NCBI GenBank assembly: GCA_026400105.1
Contig: JAPLPQ010000020.1
Location: forward strand, 1-43,961
DNA: 43,961 nucleotides
Origin: Burkholderiales bacterium
GTDB taxonomy: Bacteria; Pseudomonadota; Gammaproteobacteria; Burkholderiales; Burkholderiaceae_C
Direction: 5' to 3'
The notes beneath the pieces are model-generated. The model did no database searches. It was not told the origin of the DNA and saw only the letters and a list, made by a program, of their open reading frames with translations. Positions 12,315 through 24,200 of the stretch are shown here, piece after piece; positions within the stretch are counted from its first letter, which is position 1, and each line of letters starts with the position of its first letter. A program made the position numbers and the translations under genes.

Positions 12315-14612
12315 TCAGTCGAGTCCGCCCAGCGCCCGCAGCAGCCGCTCCGGTGTCGCCGGCGCATCGAGTCGCACCGGCAGTCCGTCGCCACGCGCCT
12401 GGGCCACCGCATCGCGCAGCGCCTCCCAGACGCTGATCGCGAGCATCAGCGGTGGCTCGCCCACCGCCTTGCTGCCGAACACATTGTCCTCGCGGTTGGC
12501 CTCGGGCCAGAGTTCGATCCGGAACTCGGCCGGCAGGTCGCCCGCGCTCGGGATCTTGTAGCTGCTCGGGCCATGGGTCAGCAGCCGGCCCTGCGCGTCC
12601 CAGACCAGTTCCTCGCTGGTCAGCCAGCCCATGCCCTGGATGAAGCCGCCCTCGATCTGGCCGATGTCGAGCGCCGGGTTGATGCTGCGCCCGACGTCAT
12701 GCAGGATGTCGACCGCCAGCACCCGGCTCTCGCCGGTCAGCTGGTCGATGGCGACCTCGGTGCAGGCGGCGCCATAGGCGAAATAGTAGAACGGCCGCCC
12801 GGTCAGCGTGCGCGGGTCGTAGTGGATCTTGGGCGTGCGGTAGTAGCCGTCGCTCCAGAGCTGGAGGCGGGCCGAATAGGCCGCGGCCACGACGGTTTTC
12901 CAGGCACGGCTGGCCTGGGGGCTCACGACCTGGCCCTGCTCGAAGCGCACCTCGGCGGCGGTGCAGCCGTCGAGCTCGGCGATGAACCGGGCCAGTCGCT
13001 CGCGCACCTCGATCGCGGCCAGCTGCGCGGCGCGGCCGTTCAGGTCGGTGCCGGTCGAGGCGGCGGTGGCCGAGGCATTGGGCACCCGGGCCGTGTCGCT
13101 CGCGCTGACGCGCACGCTCGCCAGCGGCAGGCCCAGCGCCTGGGCAACGATCTGCGCGACCTTGGTGTGCAGGCCCTGGCCCATCTCGGTGCCGCCGTGG
13201 TTCAGCAGCACGCTGCCATCGGTGTAGACATGGACCAGTGCGCCGGCCTGGTTGAGCTGGGTCGCGGTGAAGCTGATGCCGAACTTGACCGGCGTCAGCG
13301 CCAGTCCGCGCTTGATGACCGGGTTGATGGTGTTCCAGTGCGCGATCGCGCTCCGGCGCTCGCGGTAGCGCGCGCTCCGGGCCAGCCGGTCGATCAGCGG
13401 CGCCAGGATGTTGTCCTCCAGCGTCATGCCGTAGGGCGTGACGTTGCGCTCCTCGGTGCCGTAGAGGTTGGCTCGCCGCACCTCGAGCGGGTCTTGCCCG
13501 AGCCGGCGCGCGATCTCGCCCATGATCGTCTCGATCACGAGCATGCCCTGCGGTCCGCCGAAGCCGCGAAAGGCGGTGCTGCTCTGCTTGTGGGTGCGGC
13601 AGCGCCAGCTGTGGATCGCGACATGCTCGAGGAAATAGGCGTTGTCGCTGTGAAAGACCGCGCGGTCGCAGATCGGTCCCGACAGGTCGGCCGAGAAGCC
13701 GCAGTCGGCCAGCTCGGTCAGCTCGAGCGCCAGCAGCCGGCCCTGGTCGTCGAAACCAGCCTCCCAGTCGAAGCTGAAGGCGTGGCGCTTGCCGGTGATC
13801 AGGAAGTCGTCGTCGCGGTCCAGCCTGAGCTTGACCGGGCGGGCGAACTTGTGCGCGGCCAGCGTGGCCCAGATCGCGATCTGGCTGGCCTGGGTTTCCT
13901 TGCCGCCGAAGCCGCCGCCCATGCGCCGACACACCACCTGGACATCATGGTCGCGCAGGCCCAGCGCGCTGGCGATGGCGTGCTGCACCTCGCCCGGGTG
14001 CTGGGTGCTGGCATGCACCAGCCACTGGCCCTGCTCCTGCGGCAGGGCGTAGGCCGCCTGGCCCTCGAGGTAGAGATGCTCCTGCGCGCCGCTCTCGAGC
14101 GAACCCTGGATGCGGTGCGGTGCCTGTGCCAGCGCGGCGGCGACATCGCCGCGCGCCAGATGCACCGGAGGTGCGACATAGTGGCCGGCCGCATGGGCGG
14201 CGCGTGCCGACAGCAGTGCCGGCAGCGGTTCGGCCCGTACCTGGACCAGTCGCGCCGCGCGCCGGGCGGTCTCGCGGTCCGTCGCCACCGCGAGGCCGAT
14301 CACCTGGCCGGCGTAGAGCAGTTCGTCCTGCGCCAGCAGCGGCTCGTCGCGGGCCGAGGTCGGCAGCAGGGGCGAGCCCGGGATGTCGGCCGCCAGCACC
14401 AGGCCGCGCAGGCCGGGCAGCGCCAGCGCGGCGACCGTATCGAGTCCGAGCAGGCGCCCATGTGCCAGCGGCGACAGGATCGGGGCCGCGTGCAGCGTGC
14501 CGGCCAGCTCGGGCAGGTCGTCGATGAAGGGGGCGGCGCCCGTGACATGGGCGCGGGCGCTCTCGTGTGGCAGGGACTGGCCGCAGGCGCCGGGCAGGGA
14601 AGGGTTGTTCAT
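12315..14612 (-). CDS. xdhB: xanthine dehydrogenase, molybdopterin-binding subunit
   Basis: A 765-residue large subunit of a bacterial two-subunit xanthine dehydrogenase, which oxidises hypoxanthine to xanthine and xanthine to urate. The Moco-binding signatures GGGFGGKETQ and AFRGFGGPQGM are present, and Glu719 in GSKAVGEPPLML is the catalytic base position of the family. The start ATG overlaps the xdhA stop as ATGA, so translation is coupled. The cofactor-insertion gene xdhC, often the third gene, is not downstream here; dinG converges instead. Confidence 0.96.
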   Translation of the reverse strand: MNNPSLPGACGQSLPHESARAHVTGAAPFIDDLPELAGTLHAAPILSPLAHGRLLGLDTVAALALPGLRGLVLAADIPGSPLLPTSARDEPLLAQDELLYAGQVIGLAVATDRETARRAARLVQVRAEPLPALLSARAAHAAGHYVAPPVHLARGDVAAALAQAPHRIQGSLESGAQEHLYLEGQAAYALPQEQGQWLVHASTQHPGEVQHAIASALGLRDHDVQVVCRRMGGGFGGKETQASQIAIWATLAAHKFARPVKLRLDRDDDFLITGKRHAFSFDWEAGFDDQGRLLALELTELADCGFSADLSGPICDRAVFHSDNAYFLEHVAIHSWRCRTHKQSSTAFRGFGGPQGMLVIETIMGEIARRLGQDPLEVRRANLYGTEERNVTPYGMTLEDNILAPLIDRLARSARYRERRSAIAHWNTINPVIKRGLALTPVKFGISFTATQLNQAGALVHVYTDGSVLLNHGGTEMGQGLHTKVAQIVAQALGLPLASVRVSASDTARVPNASATAASTGTDLNGRAAQLAAIEVRERLARFIAELDGCTAAEVRFEQGQVVSPQASRAWKTVVAAAYSARLQLWSDGYYRTPKIHYDPRTLTGRPFYYFAYGAACTEVAIDQLTGESRVLAVDILHDVGRSINPALDIGQIEGGFIQGMGWLTSEELVWDAQGRLLTHGPSSYKIPSAGDLPAEFRIELWPEANREDNVFGSKAVGEPPLMLAISVWEALRDAVAQARGDGLPVRLDAPATPERLLRALGGLD

Positions 14613-16150
14613 GGCCGCAGCTCCGTCCAGGTCCTGGGGCTGATCGGCTCCAGCGCCTGCAGGCGGGTTGTGTAGGGCAGGGCGTCGCCCTGGCTTTCGA
14701 GCCAGCTGCGCCAGAGCAGCCGGCCCAGCAGCTGGCGCCGGTAGTCCGCACTGGCGCGCAGGTCCGACAGCGGCTCGAACTCGCTTTCGAGCGTTTTCAT
14801 GGCCTGCTGCACCGTAGCGATGCTCCAGTGCTGGCCGGTCAGCGCCGCTTCGGTGCGTGCGGCCCGCACCGGTGTCGCCGCGACGCCCCCGACACCGATC
14901 GCTGCTGCCAGTACCCGGCCTTGCTCGAACTGCAGCGACAGCGCGAGGCAGACGGTCGAGATGTCGTCCTCGTGCCGCTTCGATACCTTGTAGGCCCGGG
15001 TCCAGTCGCTGCCGGCGGGCCGGTCCGGGCAGGGGATCTCGACCATTGCGATCAGTTCGTCCGCGCCGAGCCGGTTGCGGCGGTAGCCGGTGTAGAAGTC
15101 CTCGAGCGCGATGTGGCGCTCGGCCGGGGCCTGGCGATCCGGGTCCCAGCGCAGCAGCCGCAGGCTGGCGCGCAGCGCGATCAGCAGCGGCATCGAGTCG
15201 CCGATCGGCGAGCCGTTGGCGATGTTGCCGCCCAGCGTGCCCGACTGGCGCACCGGCAGGCCGGCGAAGCGCGGCGCGAAGTCCGCCAGCGTTGGCCATT
15301 GCTGCATCAGCGCGGTGAAGGCATCCTCGAGCGTGACGGCAGCGCCGATGCCGAGCCAGCCGGGCTGGCGTTCGATGCGTCCGAGTTCCTCGACGCGCGT
15401 GAGGTCGAGCAGCCGGGCTTGCGGCTGCAGCCCCTTGGTGATCGACAGCCCGAGGTCGGTCGCACCGGCCACCAGCCTGGCCTCGGGCCAGCGCGCGCGC
15501 GCCTGCAGCAGGGCCGCCAGCGTGGTCGGCGCCCGGGCGATCTGTCCCAGCAGCGCCAGCAAGGCGGCCTGATCGATCCGGGCTGGCGGCAGTCGCGCCA
15601 TCGACTGCGCCGCGTCGAGGATCGGCCGGTAGCCGGTGCAGCGGCACAGATTGCCCGACAGGTCGGACTGCGCGGCCTCGCGTGTCACCGTTTCACCCGT
15701 CACAACCCGGTTCTGGTACTGCGCGAACAGGCTCATCACGAAGCCCGGCGTGCAGAAGCCGCATTGCGAGCCATGCTGCTCGAGCATGGCCTGCTGCGCC
15801 GGGTGCAGCTGGGCGCCGCCGAGGTCGAGCAGCGGGTCCGTTGCCAGGTCGGCGGCGGTCCAGAGCGCGCTGCCATCGACCGAGTGCGCCAGCCGCAGGC
15901 AGCTGTTGATGGCGCGCCAGCGCAGCCCGTCGCCCTGCGCCTGTGCCAGCACCACGGTACAGGCGCCGCAGTCGCCCGAATTGCAGCCCTCCTTGACGGC
16001 TGGCTGCCCGAGGTCCTCGCGCAGCAGCGCCAACAGGGTCCGGTCGGGCGCGACGCGCTCGACGTTCACGATCGCGCCGCGCTGGACAAAGCGCAGCGGC
16101 TGGATGGGGGGGTGATCGGATGGCATCAGGCGGTTGGCGGTTTGGTTCAC
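14609..16150 (-). CDS. xdhA: xanthine dehydrogenase, iron-sulfur/FAD subunit
   Basis: A 513-residue small subunit carrying two 2Fe-2S clusters and FAD. Cys56, 61, 64 and 84 (CNSGDCGAC plus SC) bind one cluster, and Cys130, 133, 169 and 171 (CGFC and CRC) the other. The FAD domain (about 190-360) has LVAGATDLG and TLGGNIANGSPIGDSMP. It passes electrons from the Moco subunit to NAD. The GTG at 16150 is the upstream-most start and ATG 16126 is an alternative; neither has a clear Shine-Dalgarno sequence. It is divergent from the nucleoside ABC importer, sharing a promoter region of about 155 bases, which suggests joint control by purines. Confidence 0.96.
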   Translation of the reverse strand: MNQTANRLMPSDHPPIQPLRFVQRGAIVNVERVAPDRTLLALLREDLGQPAVKEGCNSGDCGACTVVLAQAQGDGLRWRAINSCLRLAHSVDGSALWTAADLATDPLLDLGGAQLHPAQQAMLEQHGSQCGFCTPGFVMSLFAQYQNRVVTGETVTREAAQSDLSGNLCRCTGYRPILDAAQSMARLPPARIDQAALLALLGQIARAPTTLAALLQARARWPEARLVAGATDLGLSITKGLQPQARLLDLTRVEELGRIERQPGWLGIGAAVTLEDAFTALMQQWPTLADFAPRFAGLPVRQSGTLGGNIANGSPIGDSMPLLIALRASLRLLRWDPDRQAPAERHIALEDFYTGYRRNRLGADELIAMVEIPCPDRPAGSDWTRAYKVSKRHEDDISTVCLALSLQFEQGRVLAAAIGVGGVAATPVRAARTEAALTGQHWSIATVQQAMKTLESEFEPLSDLRASADYRRQLLGRLLWRSWLESQGDALPYTTRLQALEPISPRTWTELRP

Positions 16151-16307
16151 GTCGAACGCAACATTTGTGCCATCGTATCCGCGTCGGAACCGCGAGGGAA
16201 TGCCCGGCTGGCCTTAACATCGGGGCTCCCTGCCCGGCAGGTCCGGCTTGTCCCGGGCCGCTCCTGCCGGCGAGCATCGAGATCCCTTTCCGCCTCCGAC
16301 CTTCCCT

Positions 16308-17873
16308 ATGAGCAGCACCCCCAGACTCGAGCTCACTGGCGTCACCAAGCGCTATCCCGGCGTGGTGGCCAACGACAACATCGCGCTCAGCGTGGCGCCC
16401 GGCAGCATTCACGCCGTGCTGGGCGAGAACGGTGCCGGCAAATCGACACTGATGAAGCTGATCTACGGCGTGGCCAAGCCCGACGCCGGCGTCATGCGCT
16501 TCAACGGCCAGCAGGTCCAGGTGCGCAACCCGCAGGAGGCGCGCGCGCTCGGCATCAGCATGGTGTTCCAGCATTTCAGCCTGTTCGACACCCTGACCGT
16601 GGCCGAGAACGTCTGGCTCGGCCTCGACAAGAGCCTGAGCTTGCGCGAGGTGGTCGAGCGCATCGAGGCCAAGGCCAGCGAGTACGGGCTCGAGCTCGAC
16701 CCGCGCCGGCCGGTGCACACGCTCTCGGTCGGCGAGCGCCAGCGGGTCGAGATCGTGCGCGCGCTGCTGACCCGGCCCCAGCTGCTGATCCTCGACGAGC
16801 CGACCTCGGTGCTGACGCCGCAGGCGGTCGAGAGCCTGTTCGTGGTGCTGCGCCAGCTCGCCGCCGAGGGCTGCTCGATCCTCTACATCAGCCACAAGCT
16901 GCACGAGATCCGCGAGCTCTGTCGCGCCTGCACCGTGATGCGCACCGGCCGGGTGGTCGGCCACTGCGACCCGAGCCGCGAGACCAATGCCTCGCTGAGC
17001 CGGCTCATGATGGGCTCCGAGCCCGAGCTGCTGCGCGCGCGCGACCAGGCGCCGGGCGCGCTGCTGCTCGATGTGCGCGAGCTGCAGCTGGCCAGCGAGG
17101 ACCCCTTCGGCACCGACCTGCACGGGATCTCGCTCCAGGTGCGCGCGGGCGAGGTGGTCGGCATCGCCGGTGTCTCGGGCAACGGCCAGGGCGAGCTGCT
17201 CTGCGCGCTCTCGGGCGAAGACCGGCGCGCGGCGCCCGGCAGCGTGCAACTGGCCGGCGTCGACCTGTCGCAGGCCGGCCCCGGACTGCGGCGCAAGCAC
17301 GGGCTGCATTTCGTGCCCGAGGAAAGGCTGGGGCGCGGCGCGGTGCCGACGCTGGGCCTGGCACACAACGTGCTGCTGACCCGGCACGACGCGGTCGGCC
17401 CGCTGGGCTGGCTCAGGCTGGGCGTGCTGCGCGCGCAGGCCGACGAGATCATTGCGCGCTACAAGGTCAAGGCCGGCGGCCCCGATGCGGTCGCGCGCTC
17501 GCTGTCAGGAGGCAATTTGCAGAAGTTCATTGTCGGTCGCGAGATCGATTGCAATCCCCGCGTGCTGATCGTGAGTCAGCCGACCTGGGGTGTCGATGTC
17601 GGCGCGGCCGCCCATATCCGGGCCGAGATCCTGGCCCTGCGCGACGCCGGCTGTGCCGTGCTGGTGGTCAGCGAGGAGCTCGACGAGCTGTTCGAGCTCA
17701 GCGACCGGCTGCATGTGATCGCCGACGGCCGGCTCTCGCCGTCGGTGCCGCGCGCCGAGGCCACGGTCGAGCGCATCGGCGCCTGGATGTCGGGCCTGTG
17801 GCCCTCTCAGCCCTCTCAGCCGGTCGAGCAAGGCCTGAACGCCGCCGGGGAGGTCGCCGATGCTCAGGGTTGA
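16308..17873 (+). CDS. BMP-type nucleoside ABC importer, ATP-binding protein
   Basis: A 521-residue fused double ATPase like YufO/NupA of the sugar/nucleoside (CUT2-like) class. Half one has GENGAGKST (Walker A), LSVGERQRVEI and LLILDEPTSVL. Half two has a degenerate Walker A (GVSGNGQGELL) and LSGGNLQKFIVGREI, as is usual for these proteins. The ATG at 16308 is where homology begins (MSSTPRLELTGVTKRYPG). Its 3' end overlaps the next permease by 14 bases. Adjacent xdhAB makes purine nucleosides or bases the likely cargo; this is inferred from context. Confidence 0.93.
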   Translation: MSSTPRLELTGVTKRYPGVVANDNIALSVAPGSIHAVLGENGAGKSTLMKLIYGVAKPDAGVMRFNGQQVQVRNPQEARALGISMVFQHFSLFDTLTVAENVWLGLDKSLSLREVVERIEAKASEYGLELDPRRPVHTLSVGERQRVEIVRALLTRPQLLILDEPTSVLTPQAVESLFVVLRQLAAEGCSILYISHKLHEIRELCRACTVMRTGRVVGHCDPSRETNASLSRLMMGSEPELLRARDQAPGALLLDVRELQLASEDPFGTDLHGISLQVRAGEVVGIAGVSGNGQGELLCALSGEDRRAAPGSVQLAGVDLSQAGPGLRRKHGLHFVPEERLGRGAVPTLGLAHNVLLTRHDAVGPLGWLRLGVLRAQADEIIARYKVKAGGPDAVARSLSGGNLQKFIVGREIDCNPRVLIVSQPTWGVDVGAAAHIRAEILALRDAGCAVLVVSEELDELFELSDRLHVIADGRLSPSVPRAEATVERIGAWMSGLWPSQPSQPVEQGLNAAGEVADAQG

Positions 17874-18915
17874 ACTGCGCGCCCAGCCTTCCAGGATCTG
17901 GAGCTATGCCTCGCCGCTGCTGGCGCTGACGCTGACGGTGCTGATCGGCATGGCGCTGTTCTGGCTGCTCGGCAAGGACCCGCTGCGCGGCCTGCAGGTC
18001 TTCTTCTGGGAGCCGATCCGCACCCCCTATGCGCTCGGCGAGCTGATGCTCAAGGCCACGCCGCTGTTGCTGATCGCGCTCGGGCTGGCGGTGTGCTTTC
18101 GCTCCAATGTCTGGAACATCGGCGCCGAAGGGCAGTTCGTGCTCGGCGCGCTTGCCGCCGGCGGCGTCGCCCTGCTGGCCGGTCCCGACAGCGGGCGCTG
18201 GATGGTGCTGGCGGTGCTGCTGGCCGGTGTCGCGGGCGGCATGGTCTGGGCCGGCCTGACGGCCTGGTTGCGCGACCGCTTCCATGCCAACGAGATCCTG
18301 GTCAGCCTGATGCTGGTCTATGTCGCGATCCAGCTGCTCGGCTTCCTGGTCTACGGACCCTGGAAGGACCCGCTGGGCTACAACTTCCCGCAGACCAAGA
18401 CCTTCGAGGCGGCCGCGCGCATCCCGCGCCTGTTCGACGGCTCGCGCCTGAACATCGGCCTGCCGATCGCGCTGGCGCTGGCCGCGGGCATCTGGCTCTA
18501 CCTGTTTCGCACCTTGTCGGGCTTTGCCCAGCAGGTCGGCGGGCTGGCGCCGGCGGCCGCGCGCTTTGCCGGCTTCTCGTCGCGGCGCGCGCTCTGGATC
18601 GCGCTGCTGACTTCGGGCGGACTGGCTGGCCTGGCCGGCGCGCTCGAGGTCGCCGGCCCGCTCGGCCAGCTCACGCCCTATGTGCCGGCCGGTTACGGTT
18701 TTGCCGCCATCATCGTCGCCTTCGTCGGCCGGCTGCATCCGGTCGGCATCGTGCTGTCGGCCCTGCTGATGAGCATGTTCTACATCGGCGGCGAACTCGC
18801 GCAGTCGCGCCTGGGTTTTCCGAAGTCGATCACCGGCGTGTTCCAGGGCCTGCTGCTGTTCTCGCTGCTGGCCTGCGACACCCTGGTCGCCTATCGCATC
18901 AAATGGGGGAAATGA
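17860..18915 (+). CDS. nucleoside ABC importer, permease 1
   Basis: A 351-residue integral membrane permease of the BPD_transp_2 type (YufP/NupB-like), with about nine hydrophobic segments. The family hallmark FRSNVWNIGAEGQFVLGALAAGG lies in the middle, followed by AGLTAWLRDRFHANEILVSLML, the coupling region for the ATPase. It begins inside the ATPase gene (14-base overlap) and is followed one base later by the second permease, so the genes form one transcript. Confidence 0.93.
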   Translation: MLRVELRAQPSRIWSYASPLLALTLTVLIGMALFWLLGKDPLRGLQVFFWEPIRTPYALGELMLKATPLLLIALGLAVCFRSNVWNIGAEGQFVLGALAAGGVALLAGPDSGRWMVLAVLLAGVAGGMVWAGLTAWLRDRFHANEILVSLMLVYVAIQLLGFLVYGPWKDPLGYNFPQTKTFEAAARIPRLFDGSRLNIGLPIALALAAGIWLYLFRTLSGFAQQVGGLAPAAARFAGFSSRRALWIALLTSGGLAGLAGALEVAGPLGQLTPYVPAGYGFAAIIVAFVGRLHPVGIVLSALLMSMFYIGGELAQSRLGFPKSITGVFQGLLLFSLLACDTLVAYRIKWGK

Positions 18916-18916
18916 G

Positions 18917-19837
18917 ATGGAACAAAGCGCGCTGCTGCTGGCTTCCTCGCTCAATGCGGGCACCGTGCTCGCGATCGCCGCGCTCGGCCTGCTGATCAAC
19001 GAGAAGGCCGGTGTCGTCAACCTGGGCGCCGAGGGCATGATGCTGTGCGCCGCGCTGGCCGGCTTCGCGACCGTGGTTGCCACCGGCAGCCAGACCCTGG
19101 GCCTGCTCGCCGGCATGCTGGCGGGCTTGCTGCTCGCGGCGCTGTTCGGCCTGCTGGTGATCTGGCTCAACACCAACCAGTACGCCACCGGGCTGGCGCT
19201 GAGCCTGTTCGGCGCCGGCTTCTCGGCCTTCGCCGGCACCGGCTATGTGCAGGCCAAGCTGCCCGAGCAAGGGCAGTTCGCGGTCCCGCTGCTGTCCGAT
19301 CTGCCCTGGTTCGGTCCGGCGCTGTTTCGCCACCATCCGCTGGTCTATGGCGCGCTGGCGCTGGTGCTGCTGCTGGTCTGGTGGCTTTACCGCACCCGCA
19401 GCGGCCTGATCCTGCGCAGCGTCGGCGAGAGCCCCGAATCGGCCCATGCGCTGGGCTATCCGGTGCGGCGCATCCGCCTGGGCGCGGTGCTGGCCGGCGG
19501 CGCGCTGTGCGGCCTGGCCGGGGCCTATGTCTCGACCTACTATACGCCGCTCTGGGTCGAGGGCATGATCGCGGGCAAGGGCTGGATCGCGCTGGCGCTG
19601 ACCACCTTCGCCACCTGGCGCCCGGCACGTATCCTGCTTGGGGCTTACCTGTTCGGCGCCGTCACCATGGTCCAGTTCCATCTGCAGGGCCAGGGCATCA
19701 ACCTGCCGAGCCAGTTCTTGACCATGCTGCCTTATTTGGCGACGATCCTGGTGCTGGTGCTGATCTCGCGCAACCCGCAGTGGATACGCATCAACATGCC
19801 GGCCTCGCTCGGCAAGCCGTTCTACCCCGGGGCCTGA
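18917..19837 (+). CDS. nucleoside ABC importer, permease 2
   Basis: A 306-residue second permease (YufQ/NupC-like). LLINEKAGVVNLGAEGMMLCAALAGF near the N terminus corresponds to the same family signature as in permease 1, and the protein has about eight to nine membrane segments. The later ESPESAHALGYPVRRIRLGAVLAGGALCGLAGAY segment is typical of this subfamily. The ATG follows the previous stop by one base, with GGGGAAATGAG upstream. It would form a heterodimeric channel with the 17860-18915 product. Confidence 0.93.
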   Translation: MEQSALLLASSLNAGTVLAIAALGLLINEKAGVVNLGAEGMMLCAALAGFATVVATGSQTLGLLAGMLAGLLLAALFGLLVIWLNTNQYATGLALSLFGAGFSAFAGTGYVQAKLPEQGQFAVPLLSDLPWFGPALFRHHPLVYGALALVLLLVWWLYRTRSGLILRSVGESPESAHALGYPVRRIRLGAVLAGGALCGLAGAYVSTYYTPLWVEGMIAGKGWIALALTTFATWRPARILLGAYLFGAVTMVQFHLQGQGINLPSQFLTMLPYLATILVLVLISRNPQWIRINMPASLGKPFYPGA

Positions 19838-19906
19838 GCGGTCCCAAGATTCGTCTTTTCAGTCCGCCTTTCACCACCCGTCAACACTCGTTTTCAAGGA
19901 TTCGAC

Positions 19907-21043
<1,137 letters not shown>

Positions 21044-21060
21044 TCGCCACAGCGAATCTC

Positions 21061-21101
21061 AAAGCCGCCCGGGTTGCCTGCCAGCCCGGGCGGCTTTTTT
21101 A
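21061..21101 (+). terminator. Rho-independent terminator after the BMP importer operon
   Basis: A 13-bp perfect stem (AAAGCCGCCCGGG, 21061-21073, with CCCGGGCGGCTTT, 21085-21097) and an 11-base loop, followed by a T run. It ends the 16308-21043 operon and separates it from the HPF-like gene. Confidence 0.92.
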
Positions 21102-21261
21102 TCGGCCCGAGCCGGGGCCGGTGTCGTCGCGGCCTGGGCCATGCTGGAAGCAGGGATTAATGCTCAGTTTTTTAGGGAATTAATATGAGTAAATTTCTTC
21201 TTTTACAGGATGTTTTGTGGCCTTAAGCTGAAGGCTCCTCATCTCCACAGGAGCGCAAGCC

Positions 21262-21591
21262 ATGAATGTTTTGATCGAATCCTCACGCAGCGGCGAGCCC
21301 CAGGTCTGGCGCCAGCAGGTCGAGCAGCGGGTCCGCTCGGTGCTGTACCGGCTGCAGGGCCAGGTGCAGCAGGCGCGCATCAGCCTGCGCGACATCAACG
21401 GCCCCAAGGGCGGTGTGGACAAGCAGTGCCAGATCATGCTGACCACCGCGGGCTACGGCCAGCTGGTCATCGTCGCTAAGGCCGAAGATGCACAGGGTGC
21501 GCTCAACCAGGCGCTGCAGCGCGCCACCCATAGCCTGGCCCGCCTGTGGCAGCGCAAGCGTCGCCCGGCGCGCCAGGTCAGCCTGGTCTGA
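21262..21591 (+). CDS. small HPF/RaiA-like ribosome-associated protein
   Basis: A 109-residue protein with the single beta-alpha-beta domain of the HPF/RaiA (sigma-54 modulation) family. The segment RVRSVLYRLQGQVQQARISLRDINGPKGGVDKQCQIML matches the conserved alpha1-beta-strand part, and the C-terminal helix is very basic (LARLWQRKRRPARQ). Such proteins bind the 30S decoding region and inactivate ribosomes. AGGAG lies eleven bases before the ATG. The 200-base upstream gap has an unusually AT-rich block (21160-21215) and a small hairpin GCCTT/AAGGC just before the Shine-Dalgarno site. It is separated from the transporter by a terminator, so it is probably its own unit. Confidence 0.82.
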   Translation: MNVLIESSRSGEPQVWRQQVEQRVRSVLYRLQGQVQQARISLRDINGPKGGVDKQCQIMLTTAGYGQLVIVAKAEDAQGALNQALQRATHSLARLWQRKRRPARQVSLV

Positions 21592-21626
21592 TCAGTTCCG
21601 GCGGCTTTTCCGCTACCCTCGCATGA

Positions 21627-22901
<1,275 letters not shown>

Positions 22902-22977
22902 AGTCTTGAGGGCGGGCGATACAATGACCGGCTCTGCCGGCCAGGCCGGCCCCTCGCAATCCCTGGAGATGTCCCCC

Positions 22978-24129
22978 ATGAATCTGTCCCTGTTCAAGAC
23001 CTCCTTGCTGGCCGTGGCGGCCACGCTGGCCTGCTCGGCCCAGGCTGCCGACCTCAAGATCGGCGTCGCCGAGGCCCTGTCGGGCGGCGCGGCGCAATAT
23101 GGCGCGGCGATCCGCAACGGTTTCCAGCTGGCGGCCGAGCAGATCAACGCGGCTGGCGGCGTCAATGGCAACAAGATCCAGCTCGTGATCGAGGACGAGC
23201 AGGGCAAGAAGGAAGAGGCGATCAACGTCTTCAAGAAGCTGGTGTTCCAGGACAAGGTGCTGATGATCTTCGGCCCGACGCTGTCGAACTCGGCCCAGGC
23301 CGCCAATCCGATCGCGCAGGCGTCCAAGACCGTGGTGTTCGGCACCTCGAACACGGCCGACGGCATCACCTCGATCGGCGACTATGTGTTCCGCAACTCG
23401 GTGACCGAGGCCGATGTGCTGCCCGAGACGCTCAAGATGGCGATCAAGAAGGGCAACATCAAGAAGGTCGCCGTGCTCTACGGCAATGACGATGTCTTCA
23501 CCAAGAGCGGCTACGACAACTTCAAGAAGGCGCTGGCCGACCTGAACCTGCCGGTCACGACCACCGAGACCTTCGCCAAGGGCGACGTCGACTTCAAGGC
23601 CCAGCTGACCAAGATCAAGGCCGGCAACCCCGACGCCATCGTGCTGTCGGCGCTGATCGCCGAGGGCGGCCCGATCATGGTGCAGGCACGCCAGCTCGGC
23701 CTCAATCTGCCCTTCATCGGCGGCAACGGCATGAACTCGGTCAAGGTGTTCGACCTGGCCAAGGACAAGTCCGACGGCCTCTATGTCGGCAGCCCGTGGT
23801 CGATCGAGAACCAGACCGACGCCAACCGCAAGTTCGTCGTCGCCTACACGGCCAAGTACAAGATGGCGCCCGACCAGTTCGCGGCCCAGGCCTATGACGG
23901 GCTCCATATCGCGACCCAGGCCTTGAAGGCCGTCAAGCTCAGTGGCAACCTCACTGCCGACCGCACCGCCTTGCGCGATGCGCTGCCGGCGGTCAAGTGG
24001 ACCGGCGCGACCGGCGCCTTCCAGTTCCGCCGCGCCAGCGACAAGGCCGGCAAGCCCGCCGGCTACGATGCCCAGCAGGCCGCCATCGTCAGCGTGACCC
24101 AGGCTGGCCGCTTCGTGATCCAGAAGTAA
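22978..24129 (+). CDS. LivK-type periplasmic binding protein
   Basis: A 383-residue type I periplasmic binding protein of the branched-chain amino acid (HAAT) ABC class. The signal peptide is MNLSLFKTSLLAVAATLACSAQA, with cleavage after AQA. The mature part starts DLKIGVAEALSGGAAQYGAAIRNGFQLAAEQINAAGG, the standard opening of LivK/AmiC-like proteins. A TACAAT at 22920-22925 is a plausible -10. It heads a livHMGF-like operon, with a hairpin between it and the permease genes. The ligand is not readable: leucine-type amino acids are the family default, but the purine-gene context leaves other ligands open. Confidence 0.92.
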   Translation: MNLSLFKTSLLAVAATLACSAQAADLKIGVAEALSGGAAQYGAAIRNGFQLAAEQINAAGGVNGNKIQLVIEDEQGKKEEAINVFKKLVFQDKVLMIFGPTLSNSAQAANPIAQASKTVVFGTSNTADGITSIGDYVFRNSVTEADVLPETLKMAIKKGNIKKVAVLYGNDDVFTKSGYDNFKKALADLNLPVTTTETFAKGDVDFKAQLTKIKAGNPDAIVLSALIAEGGPIMVQARQLGLNLPFIGGNGMNSVKVFDLAKDKSDGLYVGSPWSIENQTDANRKFVVAYTAKYKMAPDQFAAQAYDGLHIATQALKAVKLSGNLTADRTALRDALPAVKWTGATGAFQFRRASDKAGKPAGYDAQQAAIVSVTQAGRFVIQK

Positions 24130-24143
24130 GCTGCCGGATTCCC

Positions 24144-24178
24144 GGACGGCGTGACCCTGGGGGTTCGCCGTCCTTTTG
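24144..24178 (+). terminator. hairpin between binding-protein and permease genes
   Basis: The stem GGACGGCG (24144-24151) pairs with CGCCGTCC (24166-24173), has a 14-base loop and is followed by TTTTGCTTTTT. It lies between the livK-like and livH-like genes and just before the latter's Shine-Dalgarno site. It probably acts as a partial terminator or mRNA-stabilising hairpin giving more binding protein than permease. Confidence 0.7.
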
Positions 24179-24200
24179 CTTTTTCAAGGAGGCTATTCCC

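Noticed and set aside
14567-16247. Plus-strand open frame running antisense across xdhA into the importer gene
   Set aside because: No domain motifs; xdhA on the other strand has all eight cluster cysteines.
15693-17387. Minus-strand frame opposite the nucleoside importer ATPase
   Set aside because: Shadow of the ATPase coding frame, without motifs or ribosome site.
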